This document shows positions 1 through 8,099 of a DNA stretch of 34,497 nt, one piece after another. Below the pieces are notes generated by a model that saw only the letters and a program-made list of their open reading frames with translations, did no database searches and was not told where the DNA came from. The stretch is from Syntrophorhabdus sp. PtaB.Bin027 (GTDB lineage: Bacteria; Desulfobacterota; Syntrophorhabdia; Syntrophorhabdales; Syntrophorhabdaceae). The translations under genes were made by a program, and so were the position numbers. How positions within the stretch are numbered: the stretch's first letter is position 1; the number at the start of each line of letters is the position of its first letter. The stretch is taken from contig MVQO01000147.1 of assembly GCA_002067585.1 (NCBI GenBank), forward strand, positions 1-34,497, written 5' to 3'.

Positions 1-14
1 TCCCTCCTTGCCAT
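1..14 (-). CDS. istA-like transposase, first four codons only (truncated by window edge)
   Basis: On the minus strand a GGAGG (19-23) precedes an ATG at 14-12 by four bases. The visible codons read M-A-R-R, a beginning seen in some IS21 IstA proteins. Everything beyond is outside the window, so the call depends on the adjacent IS21-like terminal repeats. Confidence 0.3.
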
Positions 15-180
15 GATCCCTCCATTCCTGTGTTCGTATCCTTTTAGGAATGGCAGAATCACTCGTTTTTATCTATCCCTTCATGGCAAGAAAGTGGGGA
101 ATTACCTTGGCCCTCTCACTGGGGAATTACCTTGGCCTTTTTGGTCATATAGTGGGGATATACCATGGTCCTCGACAGCA
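1..180 (-). mobile_element. End of an IS21-family insertion sequence (rest lies outside the window)
   Basis: Three copies of a short repeat lie at 96-112, 121-137 and 154-171. The first two are identical over 17 bp (GGGGAATTACCTTGGCC) and the third is a diverged copy. Multiple terminal repeats of this kind are typical of IS21-family ends. Read on the minus strand, the outermost bases near 178-180 start with TG, as IS21 ends do, and the repeats are followed by a ribosome binding site and a start codon at the window edge, the expected position of istA. The outer boundary is therefore placed near 180. The assignment rests on layout and repeat character, not on a transposase sequence. Confidence 0.55.
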
Positions 181-789
181 AAAGAACTATAGATCGGATT
201 GACTGAATATAGACGATAAGTTTGAACATGAAGAGTGTAAAAGGTTTTTCATAAGCCTGCAGGATGAAGGCGTGAGGAGAATTCTAGATATATGACAAAA
301 ATATGGTCAAAAGAACACGCATTGCCAAAAAAAAGACAGCTTCCACAGCAATTCTTGACGATGATAAAGGGATTACACGTATCTACTCTTCTCAGTGCTA
401 AGCCCACCAGAAGATACTTTGAGCTTCCTTAAAAGTAGAAAGTCAGTTGGTTTTGAGACGAAGTATTGTTTAAGTAGCGTTAACACTGAGAAAGTTGAGA
501 ATGTAATGGTAAATGAGTTAGTAGGAAGGAATTGTTTTCTGTGATGTGAGGAAAGCTGAAATTTTGCCACCTACATCTGGTGTTAGAGTATCTTTAGAAA
601 AAATAGGCTACATTGCTGCATGGCATCTTCAGTCTAATCGTCTACTGCTAAAGAGTGTGACACCTCGTTTATGTTTGCTGGTCTCTTAAAACGTCTATAT
701 ATTTTTGGTCTAGATCGAAATATACTCTTTATCCCCCTTGAAAGGAATTGAAATGAGAATTATGTTACAACCAGAACAAGCCCTCATCC

Positions 790-850
790 CCCGAGACTTG
801 GGATATCTAATCCCCCCCAAAAACAAACCCGGGTCTCGGGTTCTTTTTTA
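790..850 (+). terminator. Rho-independent-terminator-like hairpin
   Basis: The arms at 790-802 (CCCGAGACTTGGG) and 828-840 (CCCGGGTCTCGGG) form a 13-bp stem in the plus-strand RNA, with two central U-G wobbles and an internal loop of about 25 nt. A T-rich tract, TTCTTTTTTA, follows at 841-850. The wobbles pair only in the plus-strand transcript. No gene is recognised upstream, so it would end a non-coding or unrecognised transcript. Confidence 0.5.
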
Positions 851-859
851 TTCAAACCC

Positions 860-902
860 ATGTTGTGTGCTTTCTGCTAAAGGAGAGGAAAGCACACAAC
901 AT
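860..902. repeat. Perfect 15-bp inverted repeat
   Basis: The arms ATGTTGTGTGCTTTC (860-874) and GAAAGCACACAACAT (888-902) are exact reverse complements separated by 13 bases. It could be an RNA hairpin, a protein-binding dyad or the core of a small mobile element. ATGTTGTGT recurs once at about 1101. Confidence 0.65.
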
Positions 903-903
903 A

Positions 904-1151
904 GCGGATATTTTAGGAGGGATAAAGGCTTCTGCTTCCCGGTTTTGCAAGAGGACGATGCTATCCTTGCTGAAATACCCGGTAACCGAGGGTAAGCTCA
1001 TCCGCCACATCTGAGGTAAAGGAGGCGAGGTGGTTCTCGAGGAGCCACTTCACCAGGGATGGTGGTAAGAGAAAGGGTTGATCCAGATCCTAGGGTTTGA
1101 ATGTTGTGTTCATGGAATACACACTAGAGGGGTAGGAATATCTTATTCTAC
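904..1151 (+). ncRNA. Candidate structured RNA segment
   Basis: Several further stems follow the 15-bp dyad. These are a 6-bp closing pair 904-909/1000-1005 (GCGGAT/ATCCGC), a 10-bp stem 1027-1036/1042-1051 with a 5-nt loop and two G-U wobbles, a 5-bp stem 1051-1055/1060-1064 with a GGGA-like loop that shares base 1051 with the previous stem, and a bulged stem 1132-1139/1145-1151. The wobbles favour a plus-strand transcript. I do not recognise a known RNA family. Confidence 0.3.
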
Positions 1152-1429
1152 CTTGTTTTGAAAGGGATTCGCATGGAGATTATTCGGACAAGCACCTAGT
1201 GTTCACGAGATTTTGGCGACTGTCTTCTATTTTTTTTGATGTTAGTGATAAGGACTTAGCAGTTGTGTATAGTTGTGAATCCCTTACTTAATCACAGCCC
1301 ACATTTGCATCTATCAATGTTTTGGTGTTTTGTCTTGAGTTCTTACATTGTTAGATGTTTCTGGAGTGTTTTCGTCCGTTTTTAAAAATGAGCTCTTGTT
1401 CCTAGGATTAATGGGTTCCTCATGGTGTA

Positions 1430-2398
1430 TCACCTCTCTACATTCTTTTTAAGCCCCTGAGTTTTTGTTAGCTCATTAAGAGAATTGGTTGCCATCTTTT
1501 TTTGAGGTTTTTGCTGCAGAATAACAATGGCTGTTATTACAAGAATTGCTCCAATGATCTGCCATTGTTCAAGGATTTCACCGAGGAAAGCATAGGAGAT
1601 TATTGCTGCAGCTATAGGCTCAAGAGTTGCCGTAATGCTTGCATGGGTTGGTCGAATCCGTTGTATTCCAAGATTGTAAAAAGCAAAAGGCAGTATGGTT
1701 CCAAAAAGTGTTATAAAAAAGATCCACCACCATGTTACAAAGGTATGTGAGCGGCCAAAGGCATGCAAAGGCGGATAAATGATGTTCAGTATGATGGCTG
1801 CAACAGAAAAAGCATAGAGCAGAACTGTCCACGGTGAATAGTGGCGCATCCCAAATTCGCTTGTAATGGTATAAAGTGCAAAGGTTACTGCAGAGCAAAG
1901 ACCTGCGATAATCCCTGTTTTGCTCATTAGAAGAATGTTAAGGTTGTATGCACCAACAGTGAGGTAACAACCTAACAAAGCGCAGAATATGGCAATAACT
2001 GTGGTAATAGAAGGTTTTTCCCGCAAAACGAAAAACATGTAAAGAGCAACAACCAGCGGAGCCTGATATTGGAGAAGAATAGCAACCGCAACCAATGTTT
2101 TGCTTATCGCAAAAAGGTATGTGTATTGGGTAACTGCGAGTAGAGCGCCAAGGAGGATGAAGTAACCAGTTTTTTTTAGATTGATCATTAAAAGCGAAGG
2201 TTTTTTAACCCCAAGAATGCAAGCAAGGAAAATTGCAGATCCTGCTGTTCTGCATTGAACAAGCTCGATGGGCAATATTCCGGTTGAAAAAATAAACTTT
2301 GATGCTGTTCCAGATATTGCCCAGAGAAGTGCTGCAGTTATAATGAAAAGATATCCACTTTTATCAGGCATCGAGAATATTGCCGCCAGATAAGGCAT
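1430..2398 (-). CDS. EamA/DMT-family transporter (10 predicted membrane helices)
   Basis: This 322-residue protein is almost wholly hydrophobic, with about ten membrane segments in two similar halves, the usual form of drug/metabolite transporters of the EamA family. The second half has the family-like stretch TLEPIAAAIISYAFLGE near residues 257-273. The C-terminal tail is polar and lysine-rich. Members move small metabolites or amino acids across the inner membrane, and the substrate cannot be read from sequence. The start is uncertain: ATG at 2398 or an in-frame ATG at 2371, neither with a good ribosome binding site. It lies 109 nt downstream of the MshEN-domain gene and may be transcribed separately. 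Confidence 0.85.
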   Translation of the reverse strand: MPYLAAIFSMPDKSGYLFIITAALLWAISGTASKFIFSTGILPIELVQCRTAGSAIFLACILGVKKPSLLMINLKKTGYFILLGALLAVTQYTYLFAISKTLVAVAILLQYQAPLVVALYMFFVLREKPSITTVIAIFCALLGCYLTVGAYNLNILLMSKTGIIAGLCSAVTFALYTITSEFGMRHYSPWTVLLYAFSVAAIILNIIYPPLHAFGRSHTFVTWWWIFFITLFGTILPFAFYNLGIQRIRPTHASITATLEPIAAAIISYAFLGEILEQWQIIGAILVITAIVILQQKPQKKMATNSLNELTKTQGLKKNVER

Positions 2399-2507
2399 TG
2401 AAAGTCAAGGGAAATATCCCTCATATGGAGAAATGATATAATTTGGTAGAAAGCTTGTACTTAGAAATGGTATGTAAAACAGGGATATGCAACCAGTTAT
2501 ATATTTT

Positions 2508-3221
2508 TTATACGGGTTGTAATGCAATAGAGAGAGGCCACGGATGTCTCCCTGCCTTTGCATTGTCAGACAAAATAAACCTGTAGCTCAATTCCACATT
2601 CTGTATATTTTTTTTATATGGTTGTTGTACCGATGCTCCGTCATGAGTAATGTGTACGTCATGGGTAAATCCAAAAACGTGTGCTTCCTTGAAGGGCCAC
2701 TTTAAGCCCTTAAAAACTACCATAAATCCTTTTTTGTCATTGCTCTTGATTGCAATGTGTGAAGCGTTTTTTAGAATAATATATCCAGCCTTTATGTCAG
2801 CCTTGCTCAGAATAACAGATGGGGCCTGATAGATTACCGCAAGATGAGATCGGATAGGTACCTGTGCCTTGACTTTTATTCCAGTTTTCTTTTCTTCATG
2901 CTTATGGGTGAACTGACCTTCAAGGACTGAATCAAAAGATTGTCCAGCAGACATTCCTGAAGAAGTAAATAGAGACTGAACATTGAGGCCATGGGTAAGT
3001 TCCTCAGGCTTAATAAACCCCTTTTCAATAAGGATCTCGCCAATTCTTTTTTTTGAAGCATCCTGTTCTCGGAGGGCCTGCTCCAAATCCTCACTTCTGA
3101 TGCGTCCTGCCCTTACGAGAACCTGCCCAAGCTTAATTGGGTTTAGTGTTGTTTTTTCAGTAGCAGGCACACTAGATCTTTTTTTTATTTGACGTGGTTT
3201 CTTTTCCACAGAATAACTCAT
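2508..3221 (-). CDS. MshEN (GspE N-terminal-like) domain protein with unknown C-terminal domain
   Basis: The protein has 237 residues. After a basic N-terminal stretch it has two tandem 24-residue motifs separated by 5 residues. The first begins KLGQVLVRAGRI and the second RIGEILIEKGFIKPEEL. These follow the R-L-G-x-x-L ... L-x-x-x-L-x-x-Q pattern of MshEN domains, which bind c-di-GMP in MshE-type ATPases. The remaining ~140 residues look beta-rich and I do not recognise them; no ATPase follows, unlike GspE/PilB. It sits 64 nt downstream of an HD-GYP gene, so a c-di-GMP receptor role is plausible. AAGGA at about 3231-3235 supports the ATG at 3221. The domain call is firm and the output of the C-terminal part is unknown. 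Confidence 0.75.
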   Translation of the reverse strand: MSYSVEKKPRQIKKRSSVPATEKTTLNPIKLGQVLVRAGRIRSEDLEQALREQDASKKRIGEILIEKGFIKPEELTHGLNVQSLFTSSGMSAGQSFDSVLEGQFTHKHEEKKTGIKVKAQVPIRSHLAVIYQAPSVILSKADIKAGYIILKNASHIAIKSNDKKGFMVVFKGLKWPFKEAHVFGFTHDVHITHDGASVQQPYKKNIQNVELSYRFILSDNAKAGRHPWPLSIALQPV

Positions 3222-3285
3222 TTACCCATTTCCTTTTAAATCCTTATCGTTCAAAATAATCAAAACTTAATTACCACCCCATCAT

Positions 3286-4440
3286 TCAAAGACGTAAGCC
3301 GCGAATCATCTGTTCGATAAGAACAAGAAAGTTTCTTGTGAGGATTGGGTTGAGTGCGGTTCCTGACATTTTTGCCATCTGGTCTGCAATAATGTTTGTT
3401 TCGAGGTCGTCTCGATATATTCGTTTTGTCCTCATTGCATCAAAGAAGTCAGATATTGCGGTCATTTGACTACAGATGTTTTGTCGCCAATCTTTAGATA
3501 CCTGGGGATAGCCGGAATTGTCATACTGCATGTGATGCTCGTATGCTACAACTACAGCTAATGGGGGGATTCCAGGGTTTTCAAGGAGATATTCAGCACC
3601 TTTCTGGGGGTGCTGGCGTATGCTCTCCCACTCAGTGTCGGTCAGCTTTCCCGGTTTGTTCAGGACTTCTTCAGGTACGTAAAGTTTACCCGTGTCATGT
3701 AAAAGGGCTGCGACACCTATCTCGTGAAGCTCTTCACCCTTGATTCCGAGCGCCATTGCTTGGGCAAGGTTCAGAATAGACACATTGGTGGAATGGGTAA
3801 ATGTATACTCATCGAGAACGCGAAGTGGGGAAAAAGAAAGAAGCACAGAAGATTCATGGCGAATGGCTGCGATCAGATCAGTTACCAGGTTCTTGATCTC
3901 CATGAGGGGGAGGTTTTCGTTGTGCTTTACCGCGTGATAGATATCTGATGAAAGGTTGAAACTGTTCACCTGGATAGTGTTGAACTGTGAAGCGCTTTCC
4001 CCATAGGTATCAAGTCTTCCATCGCCGTCCCGGGGTTTGAAACCAATAGATACTGTTCCAAGCTGGACATTGGGAAGGTAATCAAGGTTTTCGGGAAGGG
4101 GAGAACGACTGGTAAGGGCTTCGATAAGGGCGGTTATCTCTTCTTCAGTGATATTCTGCAAAATACGTATGTGTTGAATGCCCCGGTTTTTAAAGATCCG
4201 GACGAAACGATTGGAGAAAAGGGTATCTTCCAGGGGTTCATCGTGCATAATGATCCTGTCGTCGATAATCATGAATGCTATCGATTGATCCGTACCGATG
4301 GCCTCGATGAGGCGCAAGTAAGCATTATTAATTGCAGCTACGGTTAATTGGTGAGAGGTTGTATACTGGTGTGCGTGGGTCACTGCTGGAATGAAGGTAC
4401 GGAGGAAACTGGTGATCAGTTCTCGTTTCCGGGAATTCAT
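3286..4440 (-). CDS. HD-GYP domain phosphodiesterase (c-di-GMP hydrolase)
   Basis: This is a 384-residue protein. Residues ~12-110 form an alpha/beta module also seen at the N-terminus of the neighbouring HEAT protein. The HD-GYP domain spans ~200-375 with H216, the H248-D249 pair in LLHDTGK, the KPGKLT segment, H277 in QHP, H302-H303, the G310-Y311-P312 motif and D331 in ISDFFDA. All expected metal ligands are present, so it should be an active c-di-GMP (or cGAMP) phosphodiesterase. The usual D-G-x-G-Y-P reads D-N-S-G-Y-P here. No membrane segment or signal peptide is seen, so it is cytoplasmic. Its start overlaps the end of the upstream HEAT gene by 4 nt (ATGA), implying translational coupling. 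Confidence 0.92.
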   Translation of the reverse strand: MNSRKRELITSFLRTFIPAVTHAHQYTTSHQLTVAAINNAYLRLIEAIGTDQSIAFMIIDDRIIMHDEPLEDTLFSNRFVRIFKNRGIQHIRILQNITEEEITALIEALTSRSPLPENLDYLPNVQLGTVSIGFKPRDGDGRLDTYGESASQFNTIQVNSFNLSSDIYHAVKHNENLPLMEIKNLVTDLIAAIRHESSVLLSFSPLRVLDEYTFTHSTNVSILNLAQAMALGIKGEELHEIGVAALLHDTGKLYVPEEVLNKPGKLTDTEWESIRQHPQKGAEYLLENPGIPPLAVVVAYEHHMQYDNSGYPQVSKDWRQNICSQMTAISDFFDAMRTKRIYRDDLETNIIADQMAKMSGTALNPILTRNFLVLIEQMIRGLRL

Positions 4441-6812
4441 GGCAACCCGACCTTCATATCTTTCATGACAGTCCGCGCATGGTTCACGAGAGGCTGGGGC
4501 CCAGAGCTTGCAAGCTCTCTGAGAATAGGGGACACATCTCCCACCGGGTATTTTTTTAAGGAATCTATGATTTCAAGTTTGAGGTTCATAGCTGCGTGAC
4601 GGCGGAAGAACGTTCTCGATTTCAAGATGTCCTGGAGAGTAGGGAGGGTAGTTGGATCTCCAATCTCGCCAAGGGCATAAACAGAAGCCTTCTTGACGGG
4701 AAGTATTGTCTTTCCGAAACCTTTCTGTTTCAGAAATTCTTGGAGTTTCAGTGATACGAGCCTGTTTCGTGTCATACCTGCAAGAGTGATCGCCTTTAAG
4801 CACCTTCCTACATCAGGTGAATCCATCTCCTGTAGTATGATTCTCTCTGCAACAGGATCATTGAACTTGATCAGGGTTTGCATTAATTCATGCCGTACTT
4901 TTGGGTGGGGATGGTCAAGGAGGTTGTGAAGGACTGGAAGAACCGAAGGATCATTGAGGTTCCTCAGAAGGATTATAAGGTTTCTCACATAATACCACCG
5001 GTTATCCTTTAACCTTTTGATAACAGGCCCTTTCACTGACGCACCAAGTTCACCAAGGAGGTCAAGGTAGAAATAGCGGAGGGTCCGATCTTCTTCGGAA
5101 GCCATGCGGTCAAGCAAGGGTTCAACAAAGGGTTCCCCAACCTTTTTGATAAGTTCCACGATATAGAAATCTTTTTCCTTACCCCACTGAGCACGTCCAT
5201 CAAGTACATAATCGATAAAGTCATCGTCGGCAAAAATCTCTAAAATGCCACTGGTTTTCTTCACATCATTGTTTATGGTCGAAGTATGTACTTTCTTCAT
5301 CACCATTTCGTAAATGTCTGATACCCCATGAAAATCTCCGATGGAGAGTAGAAACATACAGCAGTTCTTGAGAGCTTGCACAATATGGGGTGGCTCATCG
5401 GAATTCCCCTTTGAAATAATATCAACCACGACTGCAGTCAAATGCAGGTGTATGCTTTGGTTTGAGAGGGTATCTTTTAATTGTCGGACCTGTGTGAGTT
5501 CAGGTGCCGAGATTGTATCCGCGAGAACAACATCGTGAAGTATTTTCTGGTAATCAAGTGGTACGAACCGGTCTAATTCATCTTCCTTAAAAATGATGTT
5601 GAATTTTTCGGAGAGTTCGTCTTGTGAGATACGGTTAAGTGGATTATCAGGTTCACTAGAATCCTGGGCAGCTGACTCTCTTTTTAATCGCTCTAGAATA
5701 TTGAGAATGTTTGGGGGTATATAGAGTTCTTTTTTCGTATTTTTTTCAAGGGCTTCAATAATGATCTCGTCAGACAGGCTTGGGATGATCTGGTTCAATG
5801 CCTTTGTGTTGTGGGTAAAAGATGAAAGAAATCGCTCCATAAAAACCTTCCTGAGCTCAGGTGCGAGAGATCTCACAAATCTGTTCAACCGGCCAGTGGA
5901 TGTTTCATCGTGGGCAAGTTTGCAAAAGTCGAATTTTTTTGAATCAAGAAATGCTGAAAACTCGGGTCTTTTCACAGTACTGTTAACTCCATCAGAATCT
6001 TCTCCGCCAGGACCCGATGTCGCCAAAGTGCCTTCGTTTGCCCTTTCGTCACCAATATCCTTTTTATTGGATTGGCTGGAAGGTAGGTTTTCTTCTTCTC
6101 CGGAACTATCTTTGACAGATTCATTTCCGTCTGAGCTTTCTGCGGAAAGACCTCCGAGGCCACCAAACTGGTTGTTGATGATTGCAGCCAGGTTCTCGGG
6201 GTCAACTTCCTTCATTTCACCAAAGGGGAGGCCAAAAGGATTAATGGTACCATCCATTACCCCCCGGACAAAATGCCACCAAAAAAGGGATTCCTGGAAA
6301 TCGTCTATGTTGGCACCGGTTTCGATAAGACCCTCCTGGGCATGAAACATCTTATAGTCGATTAGCTGTACTTTGATATTGCTTACCTTGGCTTTGTTAA
6401 GAAGGGCTTCTACCCCTCCCTGATGCTGCACATCATTCCGTTTCTGGGAGATGATGTGATCGAAATCCATCAATTCGTCAACAGTAAGGCCCCTCAAAAA
6501 GGTCAGGCTCACAATTCCGTGCTCGAAAAGAATGTGGGCGAAATTCTGAAACACGGGGTTTTTTTTATCTAGCGCTTTAGTGCCTACCATGAGGGTATCT
6601 TTTGCAATTCCGATGGTAAAAGAATTGCTACGCTCAAAAAAATCCACAAGAACAGAGAGAACCTTTTCAAACGATTCAGTTACGAGTGTATGCCCCCTGG
6701 GGTAAGCAATAAGGTTTCGGCGGGCAATATTCATTGTTCGGAAAAAATCGAATACAAGTTGATTTTCCAATTTGTTCTCAACTGAAACTTGTAGTCCGAT
6801 GCCGTTTGACAC
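4437..6812 (-). CDS. HEAT-repeat protein with N-terminal module shared with the HD-GYP protein
   Basis: The protein has 791 residues. The N-terminal ~23-121 aligns by eye with residues 12-110 of the HD-GYP protein encoded next (shared F-x-R-T, xGH/xSH, short beta strands around I-x-x-D, a LF-x-x-(R/H)GI step and a T-x-x-E-(L/I) helix). A charged, low-complexity, Ser/Gly/Glu-rich linker follows at ~215-275, then a helical middle, then HEAT-like repeats from ~560 to the end, with repeated VLPVLHNLLDHPHPKVRHEL-type helix pairs. Such proteins are usually scaffolds. The start is GTG at 6812, supported by AAGGAAG eight bases upstream. The 4-nt overlap with the HD-GYP gene suggests the two act together. 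The exact role is unknown. Confidence 0.82.
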   Translation of the reverse strand: MSNGIGLQVSVENKLENQLVFDFFRTMNIARRNLIAYPRGHTLVTESFEKVLSVLVDFFERSNSFTIGIAKDTLMVGTKALDKKNPVFQNFAHILFEHGIVSLTFLRGLTVDELMDFDHIISQKRNDVQHQGGVEALLNKAKVSNIKVQLIDYKMFHAQEGLIETGANIDDFQESLFWWHFVRGVMDGTINPFGLPFGEMKEVDPENLAAIINNQFGGLGGLSAESSDGNESVKDSSGEEENLPSSQSNKKDIGDERANEGTLATSGPGGEDSDGVNSTVKRPEFSAFLDSKKFDFCKLAHDETSTGRLNRFVRSLAPELRKVFMERFLSSFTHNTKALNQIIPSLSDEIIIEALEKNTKKELYIPPNILNILERLKRESAAQDSSEPDNPLNRISQDELSEKFNIIFKEDELDRFVPLDYQKILHDVVLADTISAPELTQVRQLKDTLSNQSIHLHLTAVVVDIISKGNSDEPPHIVQALKNCCMFLLSIGDFHGVSDIYEMVMKKVHTSTINNDVKKTSGILEIFADDDFIDYVLDGRAQWGKEKDFYIVELIKKVGEPFVEPLLDRMASEEDRTLRYFYLDLLGELGASVKGPVIKRLKDNRWYYVRNLIILLRNLNDPSVLPVLHNLLDHPHPKVRHELMQTLIKFNDPVAERIILQEMDSPDVGRCLKAITLAGMTRNRLVSLKLQEFLKQKGFGKTILPVKKASVYALGEIGDPTTLPTLQDILKSRTFFRRHAAMNLKLEIIDSLKKYPVGDVSPILRELASSGPQPLVNHARTVMKDMKVGLP

Positions 6813-7020
6813 TATCTACTTCCTTCCATAGAGTTTTACCCGGACTCATACCGTAAAGGTGATAAAAATCACACATATACCATATAATTCATCGGTTAAA
6901 ACAAGAAAAACCTAAATAAAATAAAGAAATAAGAGGGGAATAGCCAGGTGTGGAAAACTCTTGCTGCACGACGACAGCTATGTGTCGAATTTTCTCAATT
7001 CAAAAATACAATGGAGACAA

Positions 7021-7278
7021 TTACTCCTCAAAAACCATTTTCTTGACAACTATACCCTGAACCGCCTTCAGTCGTGTCTCCATATCTTTTATCTGTTTAA
7101 TGTCTCCATACATCTCGAGGATGAGGATGCCGAGTGTTGAACAAACAGTTTCGGTAACCTCATGCAAACCCAATCTTGTTTTTATATTACATCCAAATTC
7201 TGTGAGGATTTCCTGTATTTCAAGAGCATTCTTGATTCTGTTGGTAACCTGCACGCCAAAGATAATCCTTTTTCTCAT
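7021..7278 (-). CDS. TM1266-family (iron-only hydrogenase system regulator-like) small protein
   Basis: This 85-residue protein has an ACT/ferredoxin-like beta-alpha-beta pattern. It starts RIIFGVQVTNR, followed by an EIQEILTEFG helix, TRLGLHEV, a hydrophobic strand GILILEM, and a closing LKAVQGIVVKKMVF strand. This matches the TM1266 family, often found with [FeFe]-hydrogenase maturation genes, though no hydrogenase gene lies in this window. Family members are thought to sense or bind a small ligand; a DNA-binding domain is absent here. GGAGG about seven bases upstream of the ATG fixes the start. It appears to be a single-gene unit. Its role is inferred only from fold and family resemblance. 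Confidence 0.6.
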   Translation of the reverse strand: MRKRIIFGVQVTNRIKNALEIQEILTEFGCNIKTRLGLHEVTETVCSTLGILILEMYGDIKQIKDMETRLKAVQGIVVKKMVFEE

Positions 7279-7545
7279 TATTGACCTCCACTGGTATCGC
7301 TATTGAGTGTCATTTGATCACTTTATTGCATAACCTGGCAATTTGCTAATTATTATTTAATTATTAGGGTATAGCAAGAGAAATCTTCCACTATTTTCAC
7401 CGAGCCAAATTGAGGAAATCCCAACGGGGATCATCCTACCAGGTTGGGCTGTTATGTGCCCGATAAAATAGGGTTTCTCAGTATAAATTTGAAGTTTTGT
7501 AAAAAAGTTATTAATATGAACATTAGCATTGATGGTGGCATTGTC

Positions 7546-8084
7546 ATGAAAAGAGGCCTGTTTGGAGGTGAAGAGAAGCCGTTATCGATTCAGATCGGGG
7601 CAAAAGACACTATTTTGGGTATCTTGGTGTCTCTCATAGAAAACATCAACGAACCGCAATTGTTGTTGACCATGGAGTTGGTGATAATATGAATACACCA
7701 TCGATCACGTCTTTCTCAAATAGAATTGCTGCTCCAGGTTTTCCGACCCTGCACTTTGATTTTCTCTATGACGAATATGGTCGAGAGGTCCCAGATAAAC
7801 ATAAAACACTAGGACAGGCATGGTGGACTGCACGTGACTGCGTTAAAGCTGAGCATGGTAACACAATTGACATCTGGATTGCAGCAGGTAATTTTATGAA
7901 TGGCACGGTTGACTCGCTAACGGTTGCCAATAACGCCCTCCCTGTTTGTGGATTTATTTTTCACGGGTACCCACTCCACCCTGCAAAGTTGTGTGAGACT
8001 CCACTTCGAACTTTTGGCATTTGTTGTATAGATTACAACAACCGTGTCAATGCCACGGGTTTGCCATGTGAACCTACAGGATGA
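7546..8084 (+). pseudogene. Decayed alpha/beta hydrolase (Tex30/KANL3-like dienelactone hydrolase family)
   Basis: Two overlapping frames join into one family-like protein. The first (from ATG 7546, or 7516) reads KPLSIQIGAKDTILGIL. A shift near 7620-7640 leads to the second frame, which continues AIVVDHGVGDNMNT, then GFPTLHFDFLYDEYGR and LPVCGFIFHGYPLHPAK. These are the oxyanion HG-x-G loop, core strand and GYPLHP signature of the family. The nucleophile elbow, normally G-K-S-M-G-G, reads G-N-F-M-N-G, so the catalytic serine is lost. The C-terminal part with the remaining catalytic residues is missing: the frame stops about 20 residues after GYPLHP. Frameshift, lost serine and truncation together make this a pseudogene rather than two small genes. 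Confidence 0.75.
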
Positions 8085-8099
8085 AAGGCGAGGAAATAT

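Larger units (their letters stand above)
738..1187. repeat. Imperfect direct repeat pair flanking the structured region
   Basis: A segment starting TTGAAAGG at 738 and another starting TTGAAAGG at 1158 match at about 19 of 27 positions without gaps. They bracket the hairpin-rich 790-1151 stretch. The match is modest and could be chance. Confidence 0.25.
181..1429. other. Long region without a convincing gene
   Basis: No frame here looks like a conserved protein. Short open stretches exist (for example 302-400 and about 378-523 on plus, and 373-570 on minus) but none has a recognisable domain and ribosome binding sites are weak. The stretch 738-995 is open on plus, but it is full of inverted repeats that would account for its base pattern. 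The notable content is the set of hairpins between 790 and 1151, listed separately. The rest (1190-1429) shows nothing I can interpret. Confidence 0.5.

Noticed and set aside
373..570. 65-codon minus-strand open frame
   Set aside because: No recognisable domain, no ribosome binding site, and lies in a region with no coding-like signal.
738..760. CRISPR-repeat-like GGAATTGAAAT sequence
   Set aside because: Only one distant, diverged partner exists at 1158 and there is no regular spacer pattern.
738..995. 85-codon plus-strand open frame
   Set aside because: It spans two strong hairpins, has no family-like pattern and no good ribosome binding site. The structured RNA reading explains the sequence better.
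1027..1064. Possible cobalamin or other riboswitch (GCCACTT within a hairpin)
   Set aside because: The conserved core of known riboswitches is absent and no appropriate gene lies downstream.
5761..6345. 194-codon plus-strand frame opposite the HEAT-repeat gene
   Set aside because: It is the antisense shadow of a well-supported protein (Pro/Ser-rich translation with no domain).
7444..7692. Separate 82-residue gene before the 131-residue frame
   Set aside because: Its end lines up with the N-terminal part of the same hydrolase that continues in the next frame, so it was merged into one pseudogene.
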